Source: Crossiella sp. S99.2 (GTDB lineage: Bacteria; Actinomycetota; Actinomycetes; Mycobacteriales; Pseudonocardiaceae). From it: a stretch of 64,000 bases of DNA. Below, piece after piece: positions 43,658-50,390 of this stretch (position 1 is its first letter; every line of letters begins with the position of its first letter). The notes under the pieces were generated by a model, which was not told the DNA's origin, made no database searches, and saw nothing but the letters and a program-made list of their open reading frames with translations. The stretch lies in NCBI RefSeq assembly GCF_023094165.1, contig NZ_JALMDK010000006.1, positions 248,001-312,000 on the forward strand, in the 5' to 3' direction. Made by a program: the position numbers and the translations under genes.

Positions 43658-44719
43658 GTGCCTGATGCCCAGCAAGCCAGCCGCCGTGTCGTCGTGTTCG
43701 GCCTTGGCGGCACCATCGCCATGACCAGCAACGATACCGGCGGAGTCGTCCCCGCCCTGTCTGCCGAACAACTCGTCGCTGCCGTTCCCGGTCTCGCCGA
43801 CACCGGCATCGTCGTTGATGTCGTCGACTTCCGCCGCAAGCCGGGCGCGTCGCTGACCTTCGACGACCTGGCCGAGTTGGCCGAGGCGATCACCATCCGG
43901 TTCGCCGAGGGCGATCTGGACGGCGCGGTGGTCACCCAGGGGACGGACACGATCGAGGAAACCGGCTACCTTCTCGACCTGCTCTACCAAGGCGAGCAGC
44001 CGCTGGTGGTGACCGGCGCGATGCGCAACCCGACGCTGGCCGGGGCGGACGGCCCGGCGAACATCCTCGCTGCCATCCAGGCCGCCGCCAGTCCCGAGCT
44101 GTGCGGGCAGGGCTGCCTGGTCGTGCTCGCCGACGAGATCCACGCCGCTCGCCGTGTCCGCAAGACCCACGCCACCAGCGGCGCCACCTTCCAATCACCC
44201 AACGGCGGCCCGCTCGGCGCGGTCCTGGAAGGCAAGCCCCGGCTACACAACCGACTCACTGACCGGACCACCCTCTCCACCGGACAACGACGGCCAGGCC
44301 GCCGTGTCGCGCTGGCCACCATCTCCCTCGGCGACGACGGCACCCTCATCGACGCCGCCGCCGACCGGCTCGATGGACTCGTTGTGGCCGCGTTCGGCGT
44401 CGGCCACGTCCCCGCAGAACTCGTGCCGCTGCTCGCGAAGGTCGCCGACCGAATCCCCGTGGTGCTCGCCTCCCGCACCGGATCCGGGTCCACGCTCCGC
44501 TCGACGTACGCGTTTCCTGGCAGTGAGCACGACCTACTCGACCACGGCCTCATCGGCGCCGGGTTCCTCGACCCGTTCAAGGCCCGCATCCTCCTGCACG
44601 CCCTGCTCACCGCCGATGCCGACCGCGCCACCATCGAGGCCGCATTCGACGCCGCAGGCGGCCACGCCCACCCCAGCACCTGGCCTTGGACCACCCCCGA
44701 ACCCCGCCAGGAGCCCTGA
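43658..44719 (+). CDS. L-asparaginase-type amidohydrolase
   Basis: Protein of 353 residues from GTG 43658 (GAGGGAG upstream). Both active-site Thr motifs are present: VFGLGGTIAMTSND (Thr in GGTIA, about 15) and VVTQGTDTIEETGYLLDLL (TQGTDT, about 93). AMRNPTLAGADGPANI also fits the family. It is likely cytoplasmic, as no signal peptide is seen. The family hydrolyses asparagine (or glutamine) to aspartate and ammonia; some relatives act on tRNA or peptide amides. The gene is in line with the XRE gene. Confidence 0.88.
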   Translation: MPDAQQASRRVVVFGLGGTIAMTSNDTGGVVPALSAEQLVAAVPGLADTGIVVDVVDFRRKPGASLTFDDLAELAEAITIRFAEGDLDGAVVTQGTDTIEETGYLLDLLYQGEQPLVVTGAMRNPTLAGADGPANILAAIQAAASPELCGQGCLVVLADEIHAARRVRKTHATSGATFQSPNGGPLGAVLEGKPRLHNRLTDRTTLSTGQRRPGRRVALATISLGDDGTLIDAAADRLDGLVVAAFGVGHVPAELVPLLAKVADRIPVVLASRTGSGSTLRSTYAFPGSEHDLLDHGLIGAGFLDPFKARILLHALLTADADRATIEAAFDAAGGHAHPSTWPWTTPEPRQEP

Positions 44720-44722
44720 CCC

Positions 44723-45196
44723 GTGCGCAGCCATGACCTCACATTGGGACGCACCTTTGGCGTCACCTTCGACCACGGCGAGGACTTCTTCACCGCACTG
44801 GCCGAATTCTGCCGCACCAACAACGTCCGCCACGGCTACATCCCCTCGTTCATCGCCGGGTTCGCCGAGGTCGACATCGTCGGCACATGCGACAAACTCG
44901 ACGACCCGGCCGCGCCTGTCTGGACCAAGGTCCACCTGAACAACGTGGAGGCCTTCGGCGGCGGCACACTCGCCTATAACCCCGACACCGACCAGGTCCT
45001 CCCGCACATCCACGTCGCCGTCGGTCTGAAGGAACAAGCCGCCACCGGCTACACCAGCCACCTCCTGCGGGCAGAGGTCCTGTTCCTCACCGAGATGCTG
45101 GTCATCGAGGTCACCAACCCGGTCATGCGCCGCGAACGCCAGCCCGACCTCTACAACGTTCCCCTCCTACGGTTCGGCCCTGGCACCAGCGAGTGA
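44723..45196 (+). CDS. PPC-domain (DUF296) protein
   Basis: Protein of 157 residues from GTG 44723. Typical PPC/DUF296 strands: SFIAGFAEVDIVGT, a Gly-rich GGGTLAY loop, then LPHIHVAVGLKEQAATGYTSHLL with the conserved His pair that can bind metal in trimeric relatives. Bacterial members often stand next to metabolic enzymes and have no AT-hook, so DNA binding is not assured. It follows the asparaginase stop by 3 nt. Confidence 0.85.
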   Translation: MRSHDLTLGRTFGVTFDHGEDFFTALAEFCRTNNVRHGYIPSFIAGFAEVDIVGTCDKLDDPAAPVWTKVHLNNVEAFGGGTLAYNPDTDQVLPHIHVAVGLKEQAATGYTSHLLRAEVLFLTEMLVIEVTNPVMRRERQPDLYNVPLLRFGPGTSE

Positions 45197-45209
45197 ATCG
45201 GGGCAGGCG

Positions 45210-45944
45210 ATGACACCGTCGTTCCCATTGCAGCAGGCTGAGTCCGCCCATTTCGATCTGCTCATCCACTTCACCGGCCGGCCGGCGGGCACCTCGCTGA
45301 CCCCATTCGTTGATGACGCTGTAGCTGCCATGTCGCCTGAGCAGCGGCTGGACAGCATCCTCTGGGGGCAGATGCTTCACGGGTTCGCTCCGTTCGGCGC
45401 CGCGGAAGACCAGCGCATGATCTGCCTGTCGGAGAGCCCGCCGGACCACCTGCACTGGCTGATCAAGACCCGTGCCTGGCCGCCCTGGGGACTGATCTTC
45501 CCTCGGCAGACTGTCTACAACCTCGGCGGCGGCCCGGTCTGGCACGCCCGGCAAGAGCAGTACGGCATGCTCCGGCCCGACCAGATCCGCTGGGCCACCC
45601 GCTTCGACACCACACCCGGCAACCGGTCGGACTGGCTACACGAACGGGAGTGGCGCATCCCGCTCCCGCAGGGTGCCCCCGGGCTCCTGCTCCCTGTCGG
45701 TTCGATCACCACAATCGTGGTCGGCACACCTGGCTGGGCCCCCTCACAACGGCTCACCCAGAGAGAAACCGGCTACTACATCGACCAAAGCGACGGCCAG
45801 TACTGCGACCCGAGCGACGTGTTCGCCCGGCCGGAGATCCGGGAAGTCATGTCCCTCCCGCCGCTGTGGGAGTCCGCGCACAAGCTGTACTGGGATCCCA
45901 CCGCGCAAGCGTTCCTGCCGACGGAGACCGGCCAAGCGGGGTGA
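45210..45944 (+). CDS. Uncharacterised protein with DUF2971/AbiGi-like pattern
   Basis: Protein of 244 residues with GGGGCAGG upstream of ATG 45210. The order LIHFTGR, an LDSILWGQMLHGFAPFGA segment, then MICLSESPPDHLHWLI, PWGLIFPR, GGGPVW and LHEREWRIPLP recalls proteins in which a phrase of the type 'CFSE...YG.GL.f....v....PV.Y....EREWR' recurs (AbiGi/DUF2971-like). This is a resemblance, not a firm call. Possibly a defence or stress protein. It lies 13 nt after the PPC gene. Confidence 0.55.
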   Translation: MTPSFPLQQAESAHFDLLIHFTGRPAGTSLTPFVDDAVAAMSPEQRLDSILWGQMLHGFAPFGAAEDQRMICLSESPPDHLHWLIKTRAWPPWGLIFPRQTVYNLGGGPVWHARQEQYGMLRPDQIRWATRFDTTPGNRSDWLHEREWRIPLPQGAPGLLLPVGSITTIVVGTPGWAPSQRLTQRETGYYIDQSDGQYCDPSDVFARPEIREVMSLPPLWESAHKLYWDPTAQAFLPTETGQAG

Positions 45945-46107
45945 CGACAGTGACCACGGCGGGGCGGGGCGATTGGTGTTGAACAGAATCCAGTAGGGAC
46001 GATCGCGACCAGGCTGGAAGCTGCCCGAGATCGTGCTCGACCATGCCATGACTGACGAGCTCAATCGAGTCCGTCCGCAGCCCAGAAACAACCACAGCCC
46101 ACATGCC

Positions 46108-46117
46108 GCGTTACCTC
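46108..46117 (+). promoter_or_regulatory. Element motif copy 10 (GCGTTACCTC), xis-int operon
   Basis: Lies 108 nt before ATG 46226. No start codon of a convincing gene lies at the 37-nt spacing (ATG 46159 would begin a 40-residue ORF). It ties integration and excision to the same regulon. Confidence 0.68.
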
Positions 46118-46225
46118 CCAGGGCGACCACACAACCAACCGGCTGGGCACACCTTCCTATGGTGGCGCCGGGGTCACATCGACCTCGGTTTGACGCTCGG
46201 CCTTGGACAGCCTGGGAGTACCGCC

Positions 46226-46438
46226 ATGACCACACGCCGTGTGATGGATCCACAGTGGACACACACCGTGACCGCCGATGAGGTCACCACGGTCAACCGC
46301 TGGGATGTCCTGGCCAAGTTCTCTCGCACCGAAGCCGAGCGCGAATTCGTCGCGAGCATCGCCGAATACGTCAACCACGACAGACAGCCACGACCGGACA
46401 GGAAGGGGCAGGGCCATGGACAAGCTGTGGAGTGTTGA
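46226..46438 (+). CDS. Small protein upstream of excisionase (70 residues)
   Basis: Starts MTTRRVMDPQWTHTVTADEV at ATG 46226 (GGGAG upstream). Polar, with an amphipathic part FSRTEAEREFVASIAEYVNHD. It overlaps the excisionase ATG by 23 bp. No family recognised; a small regulator or recombination accessory factor is possible by position. Confidence 0.55.
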   Translation: MTTRRVMDPQWTHTVTADEVTTVNRWDVLAKFSRTEAEREFVASIAEYVNHDRQPRPDRKGQGHGQAVEC

Positions 46439-46598
46439 GGACCTCTCCGAGTTCCTGGGCATCCCGGTCAACACCCTCTATCAGTGGCGCGCCAAGGGAT
46501 ACGGGCCTACTGGTCGACGGATCGGCAAGTATGTCCGCTACCACCCGGAAGACGTCCACGCCTGGGTCGACAATCAACCCCCGGAAGGAACAGCGTAA
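46416..46598 (+). CDS. xis: Excisionase, AlpA/MerR-type helix-turn-helix
   Basis: Protein of 60 residues from ATG 46416 (AGGAAGGGG upstream). Winged-helix pattern: WSVEDLSEFLGIPVNTLYQW, RAKGYGPTGRRIGKYVRY and HPEDVHAWVDNQ, which is the HTH_17/AlpA excisionase type. Such proteins bend attachment-site DNA to bias the integrase toward excision. The integrase ATG overlaps its TAA by one base (TAATG). Location directly upstream of the integrase supports the role. Confidence 0.85.
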   Translation: MDKLWSVEDLSEFLGIPVNTLYQWRAKGYGPTGRRIGKYVRYHPEDVHAWVDNQPPEGTA

Positions 46599-47779
46599 TG
46601 GCACGGCCTCGGCTGGATATCGGAACACACGGCAAGATCCGGGTTAGACAGGCACGGAAGGGTGTCTACTACGCGGTCGCCGAAGTTCGAGACTACGACG
46701 GTGTCAATCGCGAAGTACTCCGCGCAGGAGCCAGCAAGACTGACGCGATACGGCGGCTCAAAGTGGCCCTTCGGGACCGAGGTAAGGCCGCCCGTGATGG
46801 TGAGATCACCCCAGATACCAAGCTGACTCAGCTCGGCGAGTTGTTCCTCGCCAAGTTCGCGAAGGAGGTCAAGAAAGGCAGGCGATCACCGACCACGCTT
46901 GATCAATACCGCTTTCGGTTCGAACGACACATTAAGCCTGGCGTCGGTGAGCTCTCGATCCGGGAAGCCAGTACCGGCAGGCTTGATCGCTTCATCACTG
47001 ACGTGGAAGAACATCATGGCGCCGCAGCGGCCAAGACGACCCGCACCATCCTGAGCGGCATGATGGGCTTGGCTGTCCGACATGACGCCATCGGCAGCAA
47101 CCCCGTCCGGGACGTCAGCACGATCGAGACTGAGAAGGGCTCCGCTCGGTCGCTAGAGCTGGACGAAGCCCGAGAACTGCGCGGCAAGATTCACGCCAGT
47201 GAAAAGGCCCAGGACTGGGATTTGGTGGACTTCACCGACACGATGTTGGCCACCGGCCTGCGCATCGGGGAAACCGCCGCGATCAGGTGGACCGCCCTCG
47301 ACCTCAACGCGGGAACCGTGGAGGTACAGGCCACAGTGGTGCGGATCAAGGGTGGTGGTCTGATCATCAAACCCAAGCTCAAGACCAAGAGCGGGTACCG
47401 CACGCTCGAGTTGTCCCGCTGGGCGGTGATCATGCTCAAGGCACGCAAGGCGGTCGCCGAGCCTAACGAGTGGGGTGTGGTGTTCACCTCGCCCAAGGGC
47501 GGACTGCGCGATCCGAGCAACACCCAGGCCGACCTTCGGGTGATCTTCAAGGCGGCTGGGTTCGAGTGGGTGACCAGTCACGTATACCGGAAAACGGTGG
47601 CGACACTGATGGATGAGGCAGGGTGCACAGCCCGACAGGCGGCGGATCAGCTCGGACACGCCAAGGTGTCCATGACCCAAGACAACTACTTCGGCCGTAA
47701 GCAGGTCAACACCGGAGCGGCCGAGGTCATGGAAGCCGTCGCGACTCCAGAACCAGTCGAAGAGGAAAAACCGGAATAA
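46598..47779 (+). CDS. int: Tyrosine recombinase integrase
   Basis: Protein of 393 residues from ATG 46598. An Arm-binding type N-terminus precedes the core-binding region (TPDTKLTQLGELFLAKFAKEVKKGRRSPTTLDQY by position). The catalytic residues are in place: Arg in TGLRIGETAAIRW, His-x-x-Arg in SHVYRKTVATLM, His in LGHAKVSMTQDNYFGR and the nucleophile Tyr in its DNYF. It catalyses integration of the element at the tRNA-Asn 3' end. It stops 55 bp before that gene. Confidence 0.93.
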   Translation: MARPRLDIGTHGKIRVRQARKGVYYAVAEVRDYDGVNREVLRAGASKTDAIRRLKVALRDRGKAARDGEITPDTKLTQLGELFLAKFAKEVKKGRRSPTTLDQYRFRFERHIKPGVGELSIREASTGRLDRFITDVEEHHGAAAAKTTRTILSGMMGLAVRHDAIGSNPVRDVSTIETEKGSARSLELDEARELRGKIHASEKAQDWDLVDFTDTMLATGLRIGETAAIRWTALDLNAGTVEVQATVVRIKGGGLIIKPKLKTKSGYRTLELSRWAVIMLKARKAVAEPNEWGVVFTSPKGGLRDPSNTQADLRVIFKAAGFEWVTSHVYRKTVATLMDEAGCTARQAADQLGHAKVSMTQDNYFGRKQVNTGAAEVMEAVATPEPVEEEKPE

Positions 47780-47806
47780 AACCTGAACGCGATCTTGAAC
47801 GACTGA

Positions 47807-47831
47807 GGGCCCAGGTCTCTGACCTGGGCCC
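47807..47831. terminator. Hairpin between integrase and tRNA-Asn
   Basis: Perfect 11-bp stem GGGCCCAGGTC with a 3-nt loop. It can end both the integrase message and the tRNA-Asn transcript, whose 3' end is 4 bp away. Since integration happens within the tRNA, this terminator is probably supplied by the element. Confidence 0.8.
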
Positions 47832-47834
47832 CAG

Positions 47835-47880
47835 CTCCTCCGGTTGGACTCGAACCAACAACCCTGCGATTAACAGTCGC
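47835..47880. other. Putative attachment site (attR region)
   Basis: Site-specific integrases of this class recombine at the 3' half of tRNA genes and leave a duplicate of it at the far end of the element. The 3' half of tRNA-Asn is given here as the region where the crossover must lie; the exact core cannot be set without the left copy, which I did not find in the window. Confidence 0.6.
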
Positions 47881-47907
47881 ATGCTCTGCCAGTTGAGCTA
47901 CGGAGGA
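47835..47907 (-). tRNA. tRNA-Asn (anticodon GTT)
   Basis: Complementary 7-bp acceptor stem (TCCTCCG with CGGAGGA) and discriminator G. D-loop GTAGCTCAACTGGCAGAGC, anticodon loop CTGTTAA with GTT, T-loop GGTTCGAGTCC. The length is 73 nt and CCA is not encoded. The 3' end faces the integrase, so this is the attachment site and the restored copy of the gene. Confidence 0.95.
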
Positions 47908-48039
47908 CTGGCATGTGTCCGGCGGTGCCTGACGGGTAATACCTTAGCGCACCCCGCGGAGCGGTTTTCACCACCCCCCATCCCAGGGATCTTCGCCCCG
48001 CGAACCTGGGTGTTCGCGCAGGTCAGACAAGGAGGAGCC

Positions 48040-48348
48040 ATGATCCGGTTCGCACTTGGGGTTGCTGTGGGGTACGTGCTGGGGGCTCGGGCGGGACGGG
48101 AGCGGTACGACGATCTGGTCCGGATGTACCACCGGTTGGTGGGTCACCCGGCTGTGCAAGGCGCGGCGGGGGCGGTTCGGGCCAAGATCGACGAGCGGCT
48201 GGGGCGGACGAGTCCGCGGGCCGGAGTGCGGGATGAGGGGACCGTGCAGGCAGGGCAGGGTGACAAGCTCGTGACTGAGGTGGATCGTCAGCGGGCCAGC
48301 ACCGGGTCTCCCTCGGTTACGACGCCGGCCTCGACGACGCGGGCGTAG
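48040..48348 (+). CDS. YtxH-like small membrane-associated protein
   Basis: Protein of 102 residues from ATG 48040 (GGAGGAG upstream). Starts MIRFALGVAVGYVLGARAGRERYDDL, a short hydrophobic stretch with the Gly-x-x-x-Gly-ARAGRERY pattern common in actinobacterial YtxH-like proteins, followed by a polar, disordered tail. Its last 61 bp overlap the 3' end of the MOSC gene on the other strand. Function unknown; this is the first chromosomal gene after the element. Confidence 0.75.
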   Translation: MIRFALGVAVGYVLGARAGRERYDDLVRMYHRLVGHPAVQGAAGAVRAKIDERLGRTSPRAGVRDEGTVQAGQGDKLVTEVDRQRASTGSPSVTTPASTTRA

Positions 48349-48986
48349 ACGCCGAAGGTCAGGTCGTGCCCGGCGAGGGTGGGCAGCAGCCGGGGGATCT
48401 CGGGCAGATTCCCTTGTGCCTGACCGACCATGACGCACCGGACGGCGCCGCCCAGCACCTCCAGGGTGGTGCCGCCGATGCGGAGCCGGCGACCGGACCA
48501 GTCGTCCTCGGGACGTCCGTCGCCGGGGGTGTCGAGCACGATGTTCGCCCGGGTTCGGGTCCAGGCCAGGTCGGGGCGGTCCAGGCGGGTGGCCAGCCAG
48601 CGCAGGCTCGCGGTGGTCACCAGGTGCACGGCGCCGGCGTCCAGGTGGGGGATGTCCGCCTCCGGGGTCACCGTGACCGGCTCGCCGACCAGCCTGGACA
48701 TGGCCGCGTCCAGGGCGGGGTCGCCTGCCTTGTGTTCGGCGCCGTCGGGCAGGGTGACGATCGGTTCGGCCAGGCCGTGCAGCCGGGCGGACAGCTCGAG
48801 CAGGTGAGGCAGCCGGGTGAACCGGCGGGTGTTCTTGCCGGAACCGAACTTGCCTGCCGCGGTGCGCACCGCCCACCAGCGGTCCCCGGTCACGCCGCGG
48901 TCGTCAAACTCCAGCCGGTCGAGTTGTTCGCCGCGCAGCGACTTGACCGGGTAGCGGGCCAGCGCGACCACCCGTCCGAGGGTCAT
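48288..48986 (-). CDS. MOSC-domain protein
   Basis: Protein of 232 residues. N-terminal MOSC_N pattern: VVALARYPVKSLRGEQLDRLEFDDRGVTGDRWWAV, then the C-terminal MOSC domain around RTRANIVLDT and GGTTLEVLGGAVRCVMVGQAQ, with the catalytic Cys (RCVM). Such proteins handle molybdenum-cofactor sulfur or act like YcbX/YiiM on N-hydroxylated compounds. Its ATG overlaps the stop of the methyltransferase gene (ATGA). Confidence 0.85.
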   Translation of the reverse strand: MTLGRVVALARYPVKSLRGEQLDRLEFDDRGVTGDRWWAVRTAAGKFGSGKNTRRFTRLPHLLELSARLHGLAEPIVTLPDGAEHKAGDPALDAAMSRLVGEPVTVTPEADIPHLDAGAVHLVTTASLRWLATRLDRPDLAWTRTRANIVLDTPGDGRPEDDWSGRRLRIGGTTLEVLGGAVRCVMVGQAQGNLPEIPRLLPTLAGHDLTFGVYARVVEAGVVTEGDPVLAR

Positions 48987-49744
48987 TTCTTGTGGCCCAC
49001 GGCGAAGATCCGGCGCATCGGGAACCAGGTGACGTCCTCGCCGTGCGCGGGGTAGGCGGCGCGCAGCCGGGGTGCCAGTTCGGCGGTGAACTCCGGCCAG
49101 CGGGTCTCGTCCAGGGCGGCGCGGACCGGGCGCAGGGCAGTGCCGCTGATCCAGTTCAGCACCGGGTCTGCGCCGCGCAACTCGTGCAGGTAGGTGGTCT
49201 CCCACACGTCGGCGGCGAAGCCGGCCGCGGCGAGCACACCCGCGTACACCTCGGGCCGGGGCACCGCGTCCACCGGGCGGAACGTGCCGCCCAGGGTGTC
49301 CCGCCAAGCCGGGCTTTCGGCGATGCCGCGCGGGATGGTGTGGCTGGGCTCGGCGAAGTTGCCCGGCACCTGGAAGGCGAACCAGGCGCCGGCGGGTAGG
49401 CGGTCCAGCCAGGCGGGCAGCAGGTCGAGGTGGCCGTTGACCCACTGCAGCACGGCGTTGCAGATCACCACGTCGGTGTCCGGATCGGGTTGCCAGTCCC
49501 GCACGTCGGTGAGCGCGGCGTCGATCCCGGCGACCCTGGCGGCCTCGACCATCTCGGCGGAGGAGTCCAGCGCGGTGATCTTGGCCGCGGGCCAGCGGTG
49601 GGACAGCACCGGGGTCAGCTGGCCGGGGCCGCAGCCCAGGTCGACGACCTGGCGGGGGTCGGTGGCGCCGACCCGGGCGAGCAGGTCGTGGAACGGGCGT
49701 TCGCGGTGGCCGGCGAAGGCCAGGTAGGTGGTCGGATCCCACAT
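48983..49744 (-). CDS. tam: Trans-aconitate 2-methyltransferase-like protein
   Basis: Protein of 253 residues starting MWDPTTYLAFAGHRERPF, the usual opening of the Tam family. SAM-binding motif VVDLGCGPGQLTPVL and acidic loop ALDSSAEMVEAA are intact; a catalytic-type CNAVLQWV segment follows. The family methylates trans-aconitate, a by-product of aconitase. It is the first gene of a two-gene unit with the MOSC protein, under the palindromic site at 49774-49785. The family call is good, the exact substrate is assumed. Confidence 0.85.
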   Translation of the reverse strand: MWDPTTYLAFAGHRERPFHDLLARVGATDPRQVVDLGCGPGQLTPVLSHRWPAAKITALDSSAEMVEAARVAGIDAALTDVRDWQPDPDTDVVICNAVLQWVNGHLDLLPAWLDRLPAGAWFAFQVPGNFAEPSHTIPRGIAESPAWRDTLGGTFRPVDAVPRPEVYAGVLAAAGFAADVWETTYLHELRGADPVLNWISGTALRPVRAALDETRWPEFTAELAPRLRAAYPAHGEDVTWFPMRRIFAVGHKK

Positions 49745-49773
49745 GCGGCAACCTCCAGCACGCTTAGCAAACC

Positions 49774-49785
49774 GTACGTACGTAC
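49774..49785. promoter_or_regulatory. Palindrome GTACGTACGTAC upstream of tam
   Basis: A 12-bp perfect palindrome, flanked as AAA-G...-GG-TTT, lying 30 bp before the tam ATG and next to a TATAAAGT sequence that could be a -10. The symmetric form suggests a dimeric repressor, such as a TetR type. No such regulator gene lies beside it. Confidence 0.55.
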
Positions 49786-49844
49786 TTTATAGCGCGAGTG
49801 GCGTGGTCGGAAGAGGGTGTGGGCGTGTTCCGGCAGGCGTTGTT

Positions 49845-50390
49845 CTAGAAGGCGTTGGCCTGGGCCTCGCGGAGTTTGCGGGCCACGTCCGCGGCCAGTG
49901 CGCGCACCGCCGCCTCGTCCGTGCCGGGGTCGGCGCGCACCTGGAGCAGCACGCCGTCGCGGCCGGGGATCTTGCGCTGGACGAACCAGGCGCCGCCGCC
50001 GGGCAGCTCGTGCCGGTGCGTGGACCGGATCGAGCCGGTGACCCTGGCGTGCACCACATCGGGCAGCTTGGCCGGCTGGGCCAGCGGGTAGCGCCGCGGC
50101 GGCAGGTCGGCCAGCAGCACCGCCTCGCCCGCCTCGCCCTGCTCGGCGGCCTCGGTGACCACCAGCACGTCGTTGCCCCACACCGCCTTGCTGACCAGGT
50201 GCCAGGAGATCCGCCGCTGCTCCTCGTCCTCGGCCACGACCAGCGCGTAGGAGGTCGCCACCAGGTGCCCGCCGCCGGCCAGTTCGGCCACGGCCATGAT
50301 CCGTTCCTCCCCGGTGAGCGGCACCTGCACGCCCTCGGGCAGCCGGACGCCGCCGGTGATCTTCTCGGTGAAGCGCCGCCACCAGCTCAT
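49845..50390 (-). CDS. Conserved hypothetical downstream of dnaG
   Basis: Protein of 181 residues (MSWWRRFTEKITGGVRLPEGVQVPL). It alternates strands with acidic loops (HLVATSYALVVAEDEEQRRISWHLVSKAVWG, by position) and ends in a helical Ala/Arg tail. It looks like a small all-beta domain with a helix. It follows dnaG with no gap (50390/50391), so it is co-transcribed. The family is widespread in actinomycetes but unnamed. Confidence 0.75.
   Translation of the reverse strand: MSWWRRFTEKITGGVRLPEGVQVPLTGEERIMAVAELAGGGHLVATSYALVVAEDEEQRRISWHLVSKAVWGNDVLVVTEAAEQGEAGEAVLLADLPPRRYPLAQPAKLPDVVHARVTGSIRSTHRHELPGGGAWFVQRKIPGRDGVLLQVRADPGTDEAAVRALAADVARKLREAQANAF

Larger units (their letters stand above)
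5818..47842. mobile_element. Integrated genetic element at tRNA-Asn (left end unresolved)
   Basis: The right boundary is defined by a tyrosine integrase and excisionase next to the 3' end of tRNA-Asn, the usual layout for site-specific integration into a tRNA gene. The start given is only the first copy of the element-wide motif GCGTTACCT; genes to the left may also belong. Inside are a primase, a family A polymerase, a DnaB-like helicase, a sigma-like protein, an RbpA homologue, defence-like genes and decayed IS copies. I saw no FtsK/TraB-type translocase, relaxase, capsid, terminase or tail gene, so transfer genes are missing or lie outside the window. The second attachment site was looked for by eye and not found. 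Confidence 0.8.

Noticed and set aside
1..47834. Second copy of the tRNA-Asn 3' end (attL)
   Set aside because: Looked for the T-arm and acceptor sequence on both strands by eye without success; the left end is probably outside the window.
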